A DNA stretch of 64,000 nucleotides. It comes from Galeruca laticollis. Lineage: Eukaryota; Arthropoda; Insecta; Coleoptera; Chrysomelidae. How positions within the stretch are numbered: position 1 is the stretch's first letter; every line of letters starts with the position of its first letter. Under the pieces are notes generated by a model that worked only from the letters and a program-made list of their open reading frames with translations, had not been told where the DNA came from and ran no database searches. The stretch is from positions 49,396,222 to 49,460,221 of the forward strand of contig OY998179.1 in assembly GCA_963921935.1 (NCBI GenBank), written 5' to 3'. Of this stretch, positions 20,047 through 31,722 are shown one piece after another. The translations under genes and the position numbers were made by a program.

Positions 20047-22734
20047 ATGATGGATATGGCTTTAGAAATAAGGTACGCAACAATTACTGAATATTATTTA
20101 TAATTATTTAGGTATTATAAAACAATATACATTAATGATAATTTTTTTGTAGCAATTTGATTAATAATTCTGACGAATCGGTCCTACAAGAATCGCCCCC
20201 AGATGATTCTGACAATGACCCGGATTTTGATCCCAAAAAACCCGGAACCTTCTGCAAAAAAACCCTTACACAAATTCTTCACAGAGGAAGACTTTAATTG
20301 TTTGCCAGTCGAAAATAAAGAAAACATTAAAAATAACAAAACTAAAAAAATAAAACTTATGTACTACAAAGAGGAAGCAGAGATGTTACCAAGTCCCGAA
20401 ATATGGGAAACTCAAGGATTACGAGATACACCAATGTGTATGGAACTTGCTCTTTCAAATTGGAAGGAAAATATACAAAATACCCATAGTCAACCGAATG
20501 CACTGCATACAACAGCTGACAAAACTGACACACTAAACCCGCAGAAAAATAAAAAGGTTAAGAAGACAAAGAATTTGCTTATGTCGTCATGCAGGAAAAC
20601 ATGCAGAAAAAAATGTTTCGAAACATTTTCTGAGAATCTAAACATTTTAATAATTTAGATTTTTCTATTAGACAAATGTTTCTGGAAAAGTATATAGAAA
20701 GAAATGTAGTGAAATATCGAAAAATTGATGCTGAAAAAACAAACAGTTTACACTTTCGTATAGACTACCATTTATTAATGAAAATTTTAGCACGGAGGAT
20801 ACCACAAACCAAAGTACAACACGAAAAATTATGGTAGTTTGTAAACCAATATTTCTTGGGACTTTAGGCTTCAAGAGGGACGGAATTATTACATCTTTTC
20901 TTAGAAAAACTTCTAACGACCTACCAGTTCTTCTCTTCAAGATGAACGGGGAAAAGTGCATGCAAATTAAATGAAGGAAATTGCAGAAGCAAATTATTCT
21001 GAAATTAAAAAACATATAGATTCATACCATCCGCAGGTATCCCATTATAATTTGGCCCATGCACCTCATAGAAGATATCTTCCTCCGGATATAACAATAC
21101 ACCAAATACACAAAGATTTTTGTTCCAAACACAAGTCTGGCAACAGCTACGAAACGTATAGGAAAGTTTTTGTCAAAGAAACAGGTTTTTCAATGCCATC
21201 GCAAGATGAATGTGGCTTGTGCTCTATTTACAAAAACCATGATCATTCTCAGGAAGGCAGGTCTTCGGAAGAAACAGAGCAACCACTATCTTCAAATAAT
21301 CCTTTATGCCCTACCTGTGCTAAGTATAAAATACATAAACAACGATATACGATTGCAAGACAAATGTACAATCAAAACACATCTAAAGAAAATTGTAACG
21401 GCACAGAGTTTTATGCAGTTGACATGCAAAAAGTACCAAAAATGACTATCAAGAATTCATTCTTTGTCAGCAGGTTAGTTGTTCTACATGAATCATTTGC
21501 TAACTTAAAACCAGCAGGATTAAATAAATGCATAGTCTGGCACGAAGCGATTATGGGACGGAAGGCTGCAGATGTCGCATCGGCTTACTACAATGCTATA
21601 ATCAAATTAAATGCAGCAACGAAGCACGTTATCTTCTGGGCCGATAATTGCTGATCTCAAAATAAAAAATGGGTTCTTTTCTTCTTACATTTGTTAGCGA
21701 AGAATGGGGCCCATAAACAATTACATTTAAGTACTTCGAACCTGGACATAGTTTCATGAAAGCTGTCTCATTACATGGTCAAATCGGCTTGAAATGGAAC
21801 AAATCAATAGAAATACTGGATTTCGACGACCTAGAAGAGTTAACTAAAACCTCAAAAATGTTGTAACTACACTAAGAGCGGAAGATTTCAGGCTCTTTGA
21901 AAATGGATGCACTCAACGAAAAAGATAGAGCTCTTTTATACCAAAACTTTCTGACATCAAGTCGGTGCAGTTTAGAAAAGGATCTAAAAAACTCTTTTTT
22001 ATTGATGCCTCATATTACCTATTTAAAGCACGCCTCAGCGTGTTTAAATGGAAGTTTGAAACGCGCGTTTTTTAAAGTTCCTATGGTAACAACAACAACT
22101 CGAGAAACGTAAGTATCAATGACAATTTTTTTTATTAGTTTTTAAATTGTATATTTTCATTGTGAACCAATGTCTTATTTGGTTTTTTCTGCAAAATTTA
22201 TTTATATATTCATACATACATTGTATCCTTTTTAATATAAATAAAGAAACTTTTTGATTATTGATCTGACAGCAGTACCTCGTAACGTCAAATAAAAATT
22301 ACTATTTAGGATGGACTTTCACGAAACTTGGCTGGGCATCGAGGGCGGACTTCCATTTTTTTGTAGTGATAATATTTTATGATTTCAGAGTGCACCAATA
22401 AAAAAAATAGCATAAAGTATTCGTGGATAACTGGTCTTTCAAACACTTCTATTTCGAGCACTCCGGCTGCGCCGTCGTGCTCGAAAAATCGCGCGTGTTT
22501 GAAAGACCTCTTTATCCACTTATACTTTAATACACTATTTTAAAGAAGAATTGGAAGATGATTATTTTAAAGAAGCCTTTGTCTTAAAGCCTAAATTTAA
22601 ATTGGAATTAGCAAAAAAACAACACTTAGTGGGGTGTGAATACAAAACAGAAAAAAACGATTCTGAAAGAGCTTTTGCCGTTTATGCCACCCAGGAAGAA
22701 TGAAGATCTAGGGAAGTCATTTTCTGAAATTTAA
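20047..22734 (+). pseudogene. DUF7869-like transposon protein relic B, with an intron
   Basis: A start at 20047 (MMDMALEI) runs to a GT donor at 20073; the frame resumes after AG at 20152 as SNLINNSDESVLQ, then DPDFDP. The next frame (20203-20658) has NWKENIQNTHS and a CRKTCRKKC run. 20971-21654 is a long intact stretch with YHPQVSHYNLAHAPHRRYL, CGLCSIYKNH, CPTCAKYK, YAVDMQKV, LNKCIVWHEAIMGRKAADV and VIFWADNC. A stop then interrupts what should be SQNKNW, and FEPGHSFMKA and LDFDDLEEL follow. The end has LPFMPPRKNEDL. The order D...H-E...ADNC-x-Q-N...GHSF is the core of the same protein family as relic A but a different branch. It could have been a DDE-like transposase; this is inference. Confidence 0.55.
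22405..22545. repeat. Hairpin MITE with AAAATAGTGTA-type termini
   Basis: cataaagtattcgtggata...gtctttcaaacac (22411-22446) pairs with gtgtttgaaagacc...tccacttatactttaa (22495-22530). A second inner stem is tttcgagca/tgctcgaaa. Read on the minus strand the element starts aaaatagtgta, as does the hairpin at 47106-47236. Confidence 0.65.
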
Positions 22735-23582
22735 ATTTTTGTTTGATAAGATGTGCTGTTAACTGTTGAACTATTAAAATGCATTCTTTTTGTATTTCAA
22801 TCAAATAAAAAACTTTTGTAACTTTTGTATTGTTTTATTTTGGCATTTAAAATTTAACTTCAATTAAGGTATCACAAAATTGAATTTTATTTGTCCTTTA
22901 AACCTAGCTAACTTTACTTATCTGTTGAATCGTAAGGAGCAAGTTATTTTGCTAATCATTACCCTGAATGTTCAAAACTATTTTACTAAGTTGAATTTAC
23001 TTGTCTTTTAATATTGAATGGATTTCACTACATGCTAATAAAAAAGGAAGTAGATCTAGTTACTAGCTTTTACCATGGCAAAAGGAATAAAAAGATATAG
23101 TAAATTGAGTTACTGACTTTTACTACAGCAACATGACGCTCATCAAGTAATGTTCAAATAGAAAAAGGTAGTAACCCAATTTGCCTTAGGTTTTTTTTTG
23201 TTTCTAGTAACTATAAATGTGTTAATAACATTTTAATAAAAATAAATATCTTATTTATTGTATCATTTGAATGTATTGTATCATTTGAATAGAGCGTACA
23301 AAATTACCTGTGAGTGTGAAATTTTAGGTTTAGATATGTTTTCTTATGGGTTTTAGTATTTAAACTATTTTAAACCTCAGTCCTGAAAACTTGTAAATTT
23401 CGAGTCACTAGGTTTTACTATTGCACGCGAGATTGGTCATTATTTACGCATTTTTTTCTGAGTTATCTTTTAAATAATGAATGTGAATAATTTGTTACTA
23501 AGTTCATCAAAATTCACAATTATTTTTCGGTATGTTAAATAAATTTTTACAATTTTGGTACGTTTTTAGTTGAGTTCAATTC
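22735..23582. other. AT-rich intergenic stretch
   Basis: No coding frame or repeat structure recognised between relic B and the LINE fragment. Confidence 0.45.
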
Positions 23583-23890
23583 TATTTAAATATTTACAAA
23601 TCCTGTCGTTGGATATCCTAGAGGCGAAAATGATATGCTTTGGGCATACTATGTCTTCAATAGCTTTAGCGTAGTCGAGAAGTTTTGGACTATCTACCAA
23701 GTGAAAAACTATTACTTGCTCTTTCTTTGGAAAATATGGTTTTGGAGTTGATTTAGCAGCAGCAGCGTATGAACTAGGAGTAGCAACATTATTACTTGAA
23801 GTTGGGGTGTTAATTACTATAGGAGAATTAATTGTTTTGCCCTTGTAGTCAAAAGCAACAGATGTATTAACAATGCTTGAAGTTTTCTAT
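23583..23890 (-). pseudogene. I-like LINE ORF1 N-terminal fragment
   Basis: The minus strand reads SSYAAAAKSTPKPYFPKKEQVIVFH, then LLDYAKAIEDIVCPKHIIFASRISNDRICKYL. It aligns well with the start of the ORF1 at 52962 (SYSSAVNQAVFPSKQQAIVF...IIFSSRLSNNRVCMYL). It ends before the zinc knuckle and has no ORF2. A small fragment of the same LINE group. Confidence 0.6.
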
Positions 23891-24379
23891 TTTTAAATGG
23901 AGACAACCAAATTTACGCCATAATGTAAAACTGGTTGCCAAAAATGAAAAATGAATAACTTGGCCCAATGTAATTGAATACTCGTTATCGTTATCAAATT
24001 ATAAAAACATTCAAACAAAATGTTTGGGATGTTGGATTTAACGTAGTTTTTGCACGCTTACGATGCATTTATCACAAAAAGCACGTTACGATTGAGACGT
24101 ACAAAGTTCAATGTGTTCAGTTGATCGAAAATTTAACATTTAGTATATCAGCGGTAAATCATGAAAATTTCACTAATCGACTCGGAGCGAACTTAGCTCG
24201 TTCAGGTCACAGTCGATTCTCGATTTTCAAGATTTGGCAATAATAGTAAAAATGAATCATTTCGCCCGTTTACCATGTTTCTAAAAAATATCGGTGCTTA
24301 AGACCACCAAATTAACAAAATAGACTTTTTTTTTAATTAATTACATTAATGGAAAATTACACAACCCATTGGTATAAAT
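23891..24379. other. Intergenic stretch, no recognised feature
   Basis: An 89-codon + frame at 23974-24243 has no recognisable motif; it may be chance or an unidentified transposon fragment. Confidence 0.35.
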
Positions 24380-24758
24380 AAAATAGGAAATGTCCCCAGA
24401 GAGGTTGCAAAATGCCTCAATCTTAAAAATCCTGAATTATATAAGTCATTGTTTAAGTCGAACATCTGCTACGATTCTTGTCAACTCGGGTGACATTACA
24501 GCTCTTAAGCGACACGGAGGGTGGAAGTCTACCTCTGTGGCAGAAACATAGATAGATGAGACAGTGAACAATAAGATTGAGGTTGTCCTAACAATTTTAA
24601 ATACAGTTAACCTACCTTCAACTTCTAAAACATCTGAACATCAACATAATTTAGAAAAAAATCAAGATGGATTTAATACCGATTTACAATTTAACTGTTT
24701 TAACAATAAACACTATCAAAATTTTTCTCAAAATGTACCACATCCAATTAATTTTTAA
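24380..24758 (+). pseudogene. Crypton-like tyrosine recombinase C-terminal fragment
   Basis: Across two frames: IGNVPREVAKCLNLKNPELY, then SRTSATILVNSGDITALKRHGGWKSTSVAET and a stop, then IDETVNNKIEV. R-T-S-A-T-x-L, L-K-R-H-G-G-W and the following A-E-x-Y position are the box II motif of the YR-type recombinases encoded by Crypton transposons and their relatives. These cut and join DNA through a catalytic Tyr. Here the Tyr codon position is occupied by a stop and the His preceding the Arg is lost. A polar tail runs to 24758. Confidence 0.55.
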
Positions 24759-25194
24759 AATTGTGATAACAATACAATTACATTCCATTTTTATAATGAA
24801 CCGAAAAAAATTAATAAATGAACTACTAACAAATTAAGTTCATTTAATTGTTGTCTCTTATTTAATAATTTTTATCTTTAGAATTTGTTTTAATTAGTCG
24901 TAGGAAAAATATTGTACATAATGCATTGGAAAGTAATTATTTCATATTCGTGTGAAATGTCTCTTTCTACACTTGTTATATTAACTTCATTTATAGTTTT
25001 TTCATGTTTTGCAGCTTTTCGGCTCATTATTAAGTAAAATCTGTTTAAATACTGTTTGTATATTTTTACTTATTTCCAACTAAAAAAGTTTTATTTGCTT
25101 TTTGGGAAATTTACTTTCAGGATCGGTTAAATAAGACATTTCATATTTTTTCAATATATTTAACACATGCAATGATAAATAAATAAACAAATCA
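24759..25194. other. 3' flank of BBS1
   Basis: AT-rich. TTTATT (AATAAA on minus) near 25090 is a plausible BBS1 polyadenylation signal about 100 bp past its stop. Confidence 0.4.
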
Positions 25195-28100
25195 TTATAG
25201 AAACAATGACTTTGTAAATGTTTTTTTAAACGCATTGTCGGATATGGGCATAGTAACTGTTGCAGCTAATAATGGTTGAGTTTGCGGTTTATTTTCGTAA
25301 ATAATGAATATTCTGATTACACATACTTCTCCCATCTTAGAAGCATGCATTTGATCCTCACTGACAACTTCTTGTATTCCGACTTTTACTTTATATGAAG
25401 AAACTGGCAGTAAAAGTGGAATCTAAAAAATAAAACATTTTATATAATTACAATCAATGCCTACCCAATTTTTTTATATCTATTCGGACAAAAAATCGAA
25501 AGAAAAAAATAATTTTAAGCCTTTGAACAAGATAGTAAATAAATGTAATTTGCACTAATTACATTACGGAGACTGTTGGTAAGTTGACAGTGACAGTTAG
25601 GATATAAGAATGTTATATATACACTGTGCGTCATATAAAACTGGTACATCTATAATAATCGAACATGGTGTTTTTCTAGCTGAGTAAATGGATCTTTTAA
25701 AATGTGTCAATGCCAAACTAGTTGTTATGGTATAATTTCTAGAGTAGTGATGCAAGCTCAACAAAATGTTAGATGTAATGATAAAATTAAATTTTCTAAA
25801 GCAATAAAATGAGATGGAAAAAATACAAATTTATTATAACATAAAAAAGGTGGTACACGGATCAAACTGTTAGAAAAATAGGAAATGGAAGACCAGTTTT
25901 GGCTCAACTTTCGTTTAGCTGAAATCAGTTATGGAAAAACGGTTGCCATGGCAACGATTGTGGTGATTAATAGTAAACAAAAACCCAAATCATATGGTGA
26001 AGAAATGCGCGGTTGCCAAGTTGACCCCACTTTCTTTTAGCTGAAATCAGTTATGGAAAAACTGTTACCATGGCAGCCATTGACATGGTAACTCGTACAC
26101 AAGAACCTAAATAATATGGTGAGGAAATGCGCGGTTGCCAAGTTGACCCCACTTTCGTTTAGCTGAAATCAGTTATTCTAAAACCGCCATGGCAACGGGT
26201 TAGGCTAGGTTATATTGTTGATATTAAAGAGTTGTTTACATCGAAGTTAGTTGAAATATTTTGAATCATTACACATTACACATGATTATCCACAATATTA
26301 AATACTATCAGTAATACATACATACACAATAACCAAATGAAAAATGTTTATGAACAGCTATCAACAGACTGTGAAAAATGCGCGCCGGGTCGACGTTTCG
26401 CATTTCACCATATGATTTGGGTTTTTGTTTACTACTAATCACTACAATCGTTGCCATAACAACAGTTTTTCCATAACTGATTTCAGCTAAACGAAAGTGG
26501 GCTCAATTTGGCAACCGCGCATTTCCTCACCATATGATTTAGGTTTTTGTGTACCCGTTACCATAGTGATGGCTGCCATGGCAACAGTTTTTCCATAACT
26601 GATTTCAGCTAAACGAAAGTTGACCCCCAGTTTTAACTGGAATAGAGCTAGACAAAGCTTTAACTGATTATTTATATGAAAATCACGGCAAGACATGCCA
26701 AAGGTGGAGTAAACTTTATTATTGATAACTTTTTGTAATACTGTAGGCATTGAGTCAATTAAATTTTCATCTGTCAACCTCTCCCGGGCTTCTTCTATTA
26801 GCCCCCAAACATTCTTTATTGAATTAATATCTTGAATTTTAGCGACGAGGAAGTGTTTCAATGTTATTTTTAGCAATATAATTGCATACGCAGTGCGCAC
26901 TGAGCAATTATCATGCTGGAAAATAAAATTATCGTTGGGCAAAATTTCCCTAACCGATGGCAACATTACTCCATCTAAATTTTTTATACAACTCATCGCA
27001 TTTAATCTTCCTTCGATTCTTCAACACATTCCTAAACCTCCTCTATACATCGAAGCCCAAACATTTACAGAGATTCGTCCAGACTATCATTTGAAGAAAT
27101 ATAATTTTGATTAAACCTACTTCGAGGCGGTCTATGAACTCTAATATGGCCGTCATGATGTAATTTTTCATCTGAGTTTTTCAAAACTAGTCATGTTTGT
27201 ATTCTACATTCTTATAGAACTAATTTTATCTTTTATACTATTACTATATACTATCTTTTATACTATTGTACTATACTCTAGAATTCTCAATGTTTGCCTG
27301 TATTTCTTGATGTTTTTACTTGTATATGTAATCTGTATCGTAATGTCCAGTGTGCATGTATATACGATTGTTTTGTTGCGAAGGGAATGAAAGTGCCAGT
27401 GTTCAGGTTCTCCTTTTGCTGGCTTTCATTTATTTGCCAATTAGATTTATCTATATATTCCATTACTTACAAATTCCATTGTGTCTTTTTTTAATGAATA
27501 AATTATAGTATAATCCTCAAAAATTTAATGTATGGTTTAACACATAATATAAGGCAAAGATTAACCTAGCTTGTTTATGTTCTTCATCAAGTTTGTATTT
27601 TCGGGCGGCACAATTCTTTAAATTAGTTTTTCTAAATATTCTTAATGCGATCGTTACTGAAGCAACAGTTTGATCGTTATCCCACATTTTTTTAATGTTT
27701 TGAATCGTGGTTTTGCTTCTACTAAACACTCTTCGGTCAATCATCTAATAGACCAACCACCCTCTATTTTGGAAATTATTCGCATTTTATTAAACTCACT
27801 TAAATGGGCTGGCATCGTGGATAATATGCTTTGACAAATTTGACACATGTGACTGATTGTTATTTTGATTATATAAGTTTACATTCGGAAAAAATGTGTA
27901 TATGACGTGCAGTGTACAAATAAAGTTCTATAACTACTATTGATTTAAAAATCATATTACCAATACTCTATTTCTTGAACATAAATAATTGTCTGGTTTC
28001 ACATGCAAAACCATTGAAACTCCATTTAAAGGTTTTGTAGCTTCTAAATTTTCAAGTGTAAAAATTACGGTAAACTTCGTTCCAATACCTAAGACCTACA

Positions 28101-28574
28101 AATACAAAATAATGAAATTATCATGTTTAATACCTTTATAACATATTTATTATTACCTGGGCCGATAATTTTAAATGCCCTTTAAAGTTTGCAATTTCAT
28201 TTTCATTCGATTTATATTGAAGTAGAGATTTAGCAACATCTAATCTTAGTTTCAATAAATCTTTTTGAAAGCTTTGGTGAATATCTACAACACATAATTT
28301 TTAAAACCAGATTAATGCCGATTTACATCAATTAGTTTTTCAAAAAAGTATAAAATATTTTTTTTTCTTGTGCACAGTAACACTACAATTCAAAAGTATG
28401 GGATTATATAAAAAATACCTATAGCTGATTCTCGCTCTCTCATACTATGTTCTAAAAATAACTTGCTTCTTTTAGGTAATGGTAAAGGTTTGGTTTGAAA
28501 TTGCGGTACATTTTCGGTATTATTTACTGAAAAATCTGCTGTTCGTTTTAATATTCTAAATATTACAGTACCAG
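25195..28574 (-). CDS. BBS1: BBS1 (BBSome subunit), four C-terminal exons
   Basis: Exons on minus: 28574-28419, 28284-28157, 28095-27961 and 25422-25195. All junctions are GT..AG and phases match (1, 0, 0). The joined protein contains GTVIFRILKRTADF, RERESAIDIHQSFQKDLLKLRL, GTKFTVIFTLENLEATKPL, IPLLLPVSSYKVKV and PLLAATVTMPISDNAF. These match in order the C-terminal gamma-adaptin-ear-like region of BBS1. BBS1 is a subunit of the BBSome, the coat-like complex that carries membrane proteins in cilia; it binds ARL6 and cargo. The N-terminal beta-propeller exons are beyond 28574 and were not found in this window. The last intron (27960-25423) contains a Tc1 element. The gene is convergent with the Vrp1-like gene. 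Confidence 0.85.
25901..26626. mobile_element. Foldback MITE with 8-bp TSD, built of about 120-bp modules
   Basis: TSD ccagtttt at 25893-25900 and 26627-26634. The inverted ends share tcaactttcgtttagctg. The left half holds three direct modules starting near 25906, 26030 and 26152 (ttagctgaaatcagtta... gcgcggttgccaagttgacc). The right half holds inverted modules from about 26395 to 26626. An 8-bp TSD fits hAT- or P-type mobilisation. It sits inside the Tc1 transposase gene region. Confidence 0.75.
26627..27744 (-). pseudogene. Tc1-type transposase pseudogene
   Basis: The N-terminal part at 27744-27517 has FSRSKTTIQNIKKMW and ARKYKLDEEHKQARLIF, the linker before the catalytic domain. After a broken region, 26996-26640 has FIFQHDNCSVRTA (second catalytic Asp) and DINSIKNVWGLIEE. 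The residue normally Glu in the PIEN-x-W motif is Lys here. The first catalytic Asp block is missing. In life the enzyme cut and pasted the element at TA sites. Its C-terminus is displaced by the MITE. Confidence 0.7.
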
Positions 28575-30149
28575 CTGAAAATAGTAAAATATTGCAATTA
28601 ACATTAGCCTAAATACACATATTAAAAAAGCTGATATTAGCTATATCAGTTTTAAAACATTTGTGATAATACAATAAAGAGCTCGCTAAAACTAGGTAAC
28701 CTAAAAATGTATATTTGATGTGATACATATAATGGAAAAAGATTAGTCATTGATTTTTTCAGAATGAGGAAGTTGCATGTTATTTACTATTTAAATTACT
28801 GATTAAAACAGCGTTTACAAAATTAAAATCGGTTTTAAAATATACGAGAGGAGAAATATTAGGTTTAAGTTTGCACTAAGCTCCTCCCCCTTAAAAACTT
28901 GTGACATTTCATGACGTCAGCTGCCGGACGCTCGCTTTCGTGCTTCACGGTGCCAATTCACTACAAAATATAATTTTTCGGTTAGAAGCTTGATTGTGTT
29001 GTAGTCTCTTGGGGGTGTTTATATTGGCACATTATACAGAAAATACGGTTTGATCAGTTTCATCGTATCTTAATAGACTATGGTGGAAGGTTTTTTGGTC
29101 ATATTATGTTTGGCTGTAATTCTGCCTTTCATTATACAAATATTTTCTTCTCTTCTTACTTGTACATATCCTACAGCATTGTCACCATAATTTTCTCTGG
29201 AAAATCTACAAGTAATAATAAAATCTTTCACAAACAAATTTCGTCACTAGTAATTTTTTTAACAATCTTTTACGGACACTTGACAAACAGTATCTACCTA
29301 ATACCAAAATCGGTTGCGTATGAGACTGATATCACTGTTTTGTAAAAAATATAGCCAACAAAGTATGTGAGACAAAATTTTGTTTCATATAGAGCGTTAC
29401 TGTACGTATTAGGTACAAAAATAGCGATGCCAGTGGAATCAGTATATCCACATTGGTCACTCTCACTAATTAAATATTCAATATTTTCGACTTAGGGGTA
29501 GAAGGAGATTCTTTTTTCGAGGTTTTCTGAAAAATAAAATATTTGATTTCGTCATCCCCGAAAATATAGGAAACGATATATCACTCGAATTAACCGATTC
29601 ACCCCACAGGGGATGAATGAAATTTACTGGCATACCTGAAAAATATTGACTGAAATATACCCCAATAAATGTGAATAAATCAAGAAGAGTTGCGTACAAA
29701 TATAATTTCAATCCCCTCCCCCAGATCCGATTTTAATAAAAAAAACAATAAGTACCTTGTACCCCAGGCCAGCAGTAACAGTACTAAATTTCAACTGGAT
29801 ATGTCACGTCGTACGGGAAATATGAGGAACATTTTTTTCGATTCTATGCACCGTCTACACCTTCATAATTTGAGGACCTACCTGGCAACTTATATTCCCT
29901 TAATTTGAGCACTAACAAAATCCGAATTCGCTCCAATAAAATTTATTAACATAAATGAGTTTATTTTGGGCAAATTTTCACTTCGGACTTGCTGGAAGCC
30001 CGGATCGGCCATGCTCATAACTATGCACAAAGATTACACCAAACTACAACCAAATATAATACTACACAAACAAAAATGAAGACCATACAAGCTGCAGTAT
30101 ATGGTAACAATTTTTAATGAAATGTGTTATATTCAATACACGCTGCAAT
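28575..30149. other. BBS1 upstream intron or flank, no exon recognised
   Basis: AT-rich with a GC-richer patch near 28890-28990 containing tgacgtca at 28913-28920, the CRE-type palindrome. I see no splice-bounded frame that continues BBS1. Frames near 29106-29908 show no motif. Confidence 0.4.
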
Positions 30150-30679
30150 ACAATTCTTTCGGCTCACGACAAGGACACACCCATGGGTCCATTTCACCTC
30201 TTTAAACTATCCCAAGATCGCTGGGTACTCCCAACATGATAGAGAGTGTGTGATCACAGATCGCACCCTTCACGTGGTGACCCTGTTGCAACTAAACTCA
30301 ATGGATCCAGATCGGGAGGTCGATAAATATTCCTCCAACCCGGCTGTAGTGTCGTGTTTTAGGGTCTGCACGGGGTAAACGATGCCGGAGAACCTCATGC
30401 GGGACCTCTGTAAAACCGACTATCTGGATGACTGTGGTCATGTCTTGCGGGCTAGAGAGTTGGGGGTCTTGGCTTAGCCGCCTGGACTAAGAGGGAACAA
30501 CCTCATCAAAATCCTGAATCCTGCGGTGGGAGAACCAGGCCCATAGGATGCGTGATCGAACAAAAGATCGGCAACTACTGGTTCTGACCTTGGGGAACTG
30601 GGCCAAACCCCATTGTAAGTACCCTTACATACGCATGCGGGACTCTGCGGAGGTGGACCGAAGATTTCCCTAGCTGCTC

Positions 30680-31511
30680 GTGGGACCATCTATGGATTCT
30701 ACTGAAAATGAAGGAGAAGAGGGGAGGGCTCCGGAGGAGGGGACCTCGGAGAAAACTCAGCAGATGGGCGAACTTTACAGTATCCTTCAGATGGAGCATC
30801 CCGAGACCGAGCCCCCAAAGCAGAAGCAGTTGGAGGGAGCGGTGAGGGCCCAGGCGGTTCCGGGAACAACTGCCCCAACACCAGATTGACCGAAAAGGCA
30901 CCGTAAATCTATTTGCGGTGCCGAGAAGAGAAGGCAGGCGGCAGAAGGGACACCCAAAGGTGGCACTTGCAGGAGGCGACAACAGCGGGACCGAGCCGGG
31001 CCGCGCACGAGAGTGCTGGTCCCGGCTGTGCCAAGTTTGATACCGCTAAAGGAGGGATCAAAAGGCCTCGGATGGCTGATACGTCGCCAGAGGCCAGCCG
31101 AACCTCAAGAAGGCGTGCCCTGCACCTGGTGGACACAAATCCTTTGGGGATGCTGTAACCAGCAACTTCAAGGTGGCTGTCATCTGTGATGGCTACCCGG
31201 AAAACCTACTAACCAAGGAGCAGTTCGCGCATATCCTAACGCACCTGCATGAGGATATGTACAAGCCTGGCGCCACGGTGCGAAGCTTTGAGAGACACTC
31301 GTTTGCACGGGGAGCTGTTATGGTGACTTGTTCAGACGAGGGCTCTCTGACCTGGCTTAAAAAGGGCGTGGGCAGGATTAAGATGGAGGGACTGACGTTC
31401 AAAATTATTGAGCAGTCGGCCCTCCAACGTCTAAAGAGGGCAATGGTATGGATACCAGCGCCGATTGAGTGGTTTCCCCAAGAGGTCCTCAGGAGAATGC
31501 GAGAGGACTGA
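30680..31511 (+). pseudogene. LOA LINE ORF1 with DUF4780-like domain
   Basis: The frames at 30680-30889 and 30913-31158 form a Glu/Pro/Arg-rich N-terminus. 31173-31511 holds MAVICDGYPENLLTKEQF, SFERHSFARGAVMVTCSDE, SLTWLKK and MVWIPAPIEWF. That is the DUF4780 pattern found in ORF1 of insect LOA/R1-group LINEs, where it probably serves RNA binding. Frameshifts between the pieces break it. Confidence 0.65.
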
Positions 31512-31722
31512 GGGGTAGTAATTCGGACCTCCCGATGTGATGCTGCTTCATTGAGACAAAGCATCGTATTGGGGCTCGATCCTAGGTCGGTGGAGATAAT
31601 CAACCGAACGCAGGGATAAATCCGGTATGGGCTCGGGAAGATAAGACTTATCTTCTCGGGTACTACGGAGAGTACCCCGGAGTAAAGAAAAAAACGGGTG
31701 AAGGAGGCACTACATCAGACTT

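Larger units (their letters stand above)
25622..27914 (-). mobile_element. Tc1/mariner transposon in the last BBS1 intron
   Basis: TA target duplications (25620-25621, 27915-27916) flank inverted ends: cactgtgcgtcatata on the left and the complement of cactgcacgtcatata on the right. The interior has transposase remnants on minus and a foldback MITE at 25901-26626. Confidence 0.75.

Noticed and set aside
28913..28920. CRE-like tgacgtca as a promoter of BBS1
   Set aside because: It lies inside BBS1 relative to the C-terminal exons, and upstream exons must be further right; a single 8-bp match is weak.
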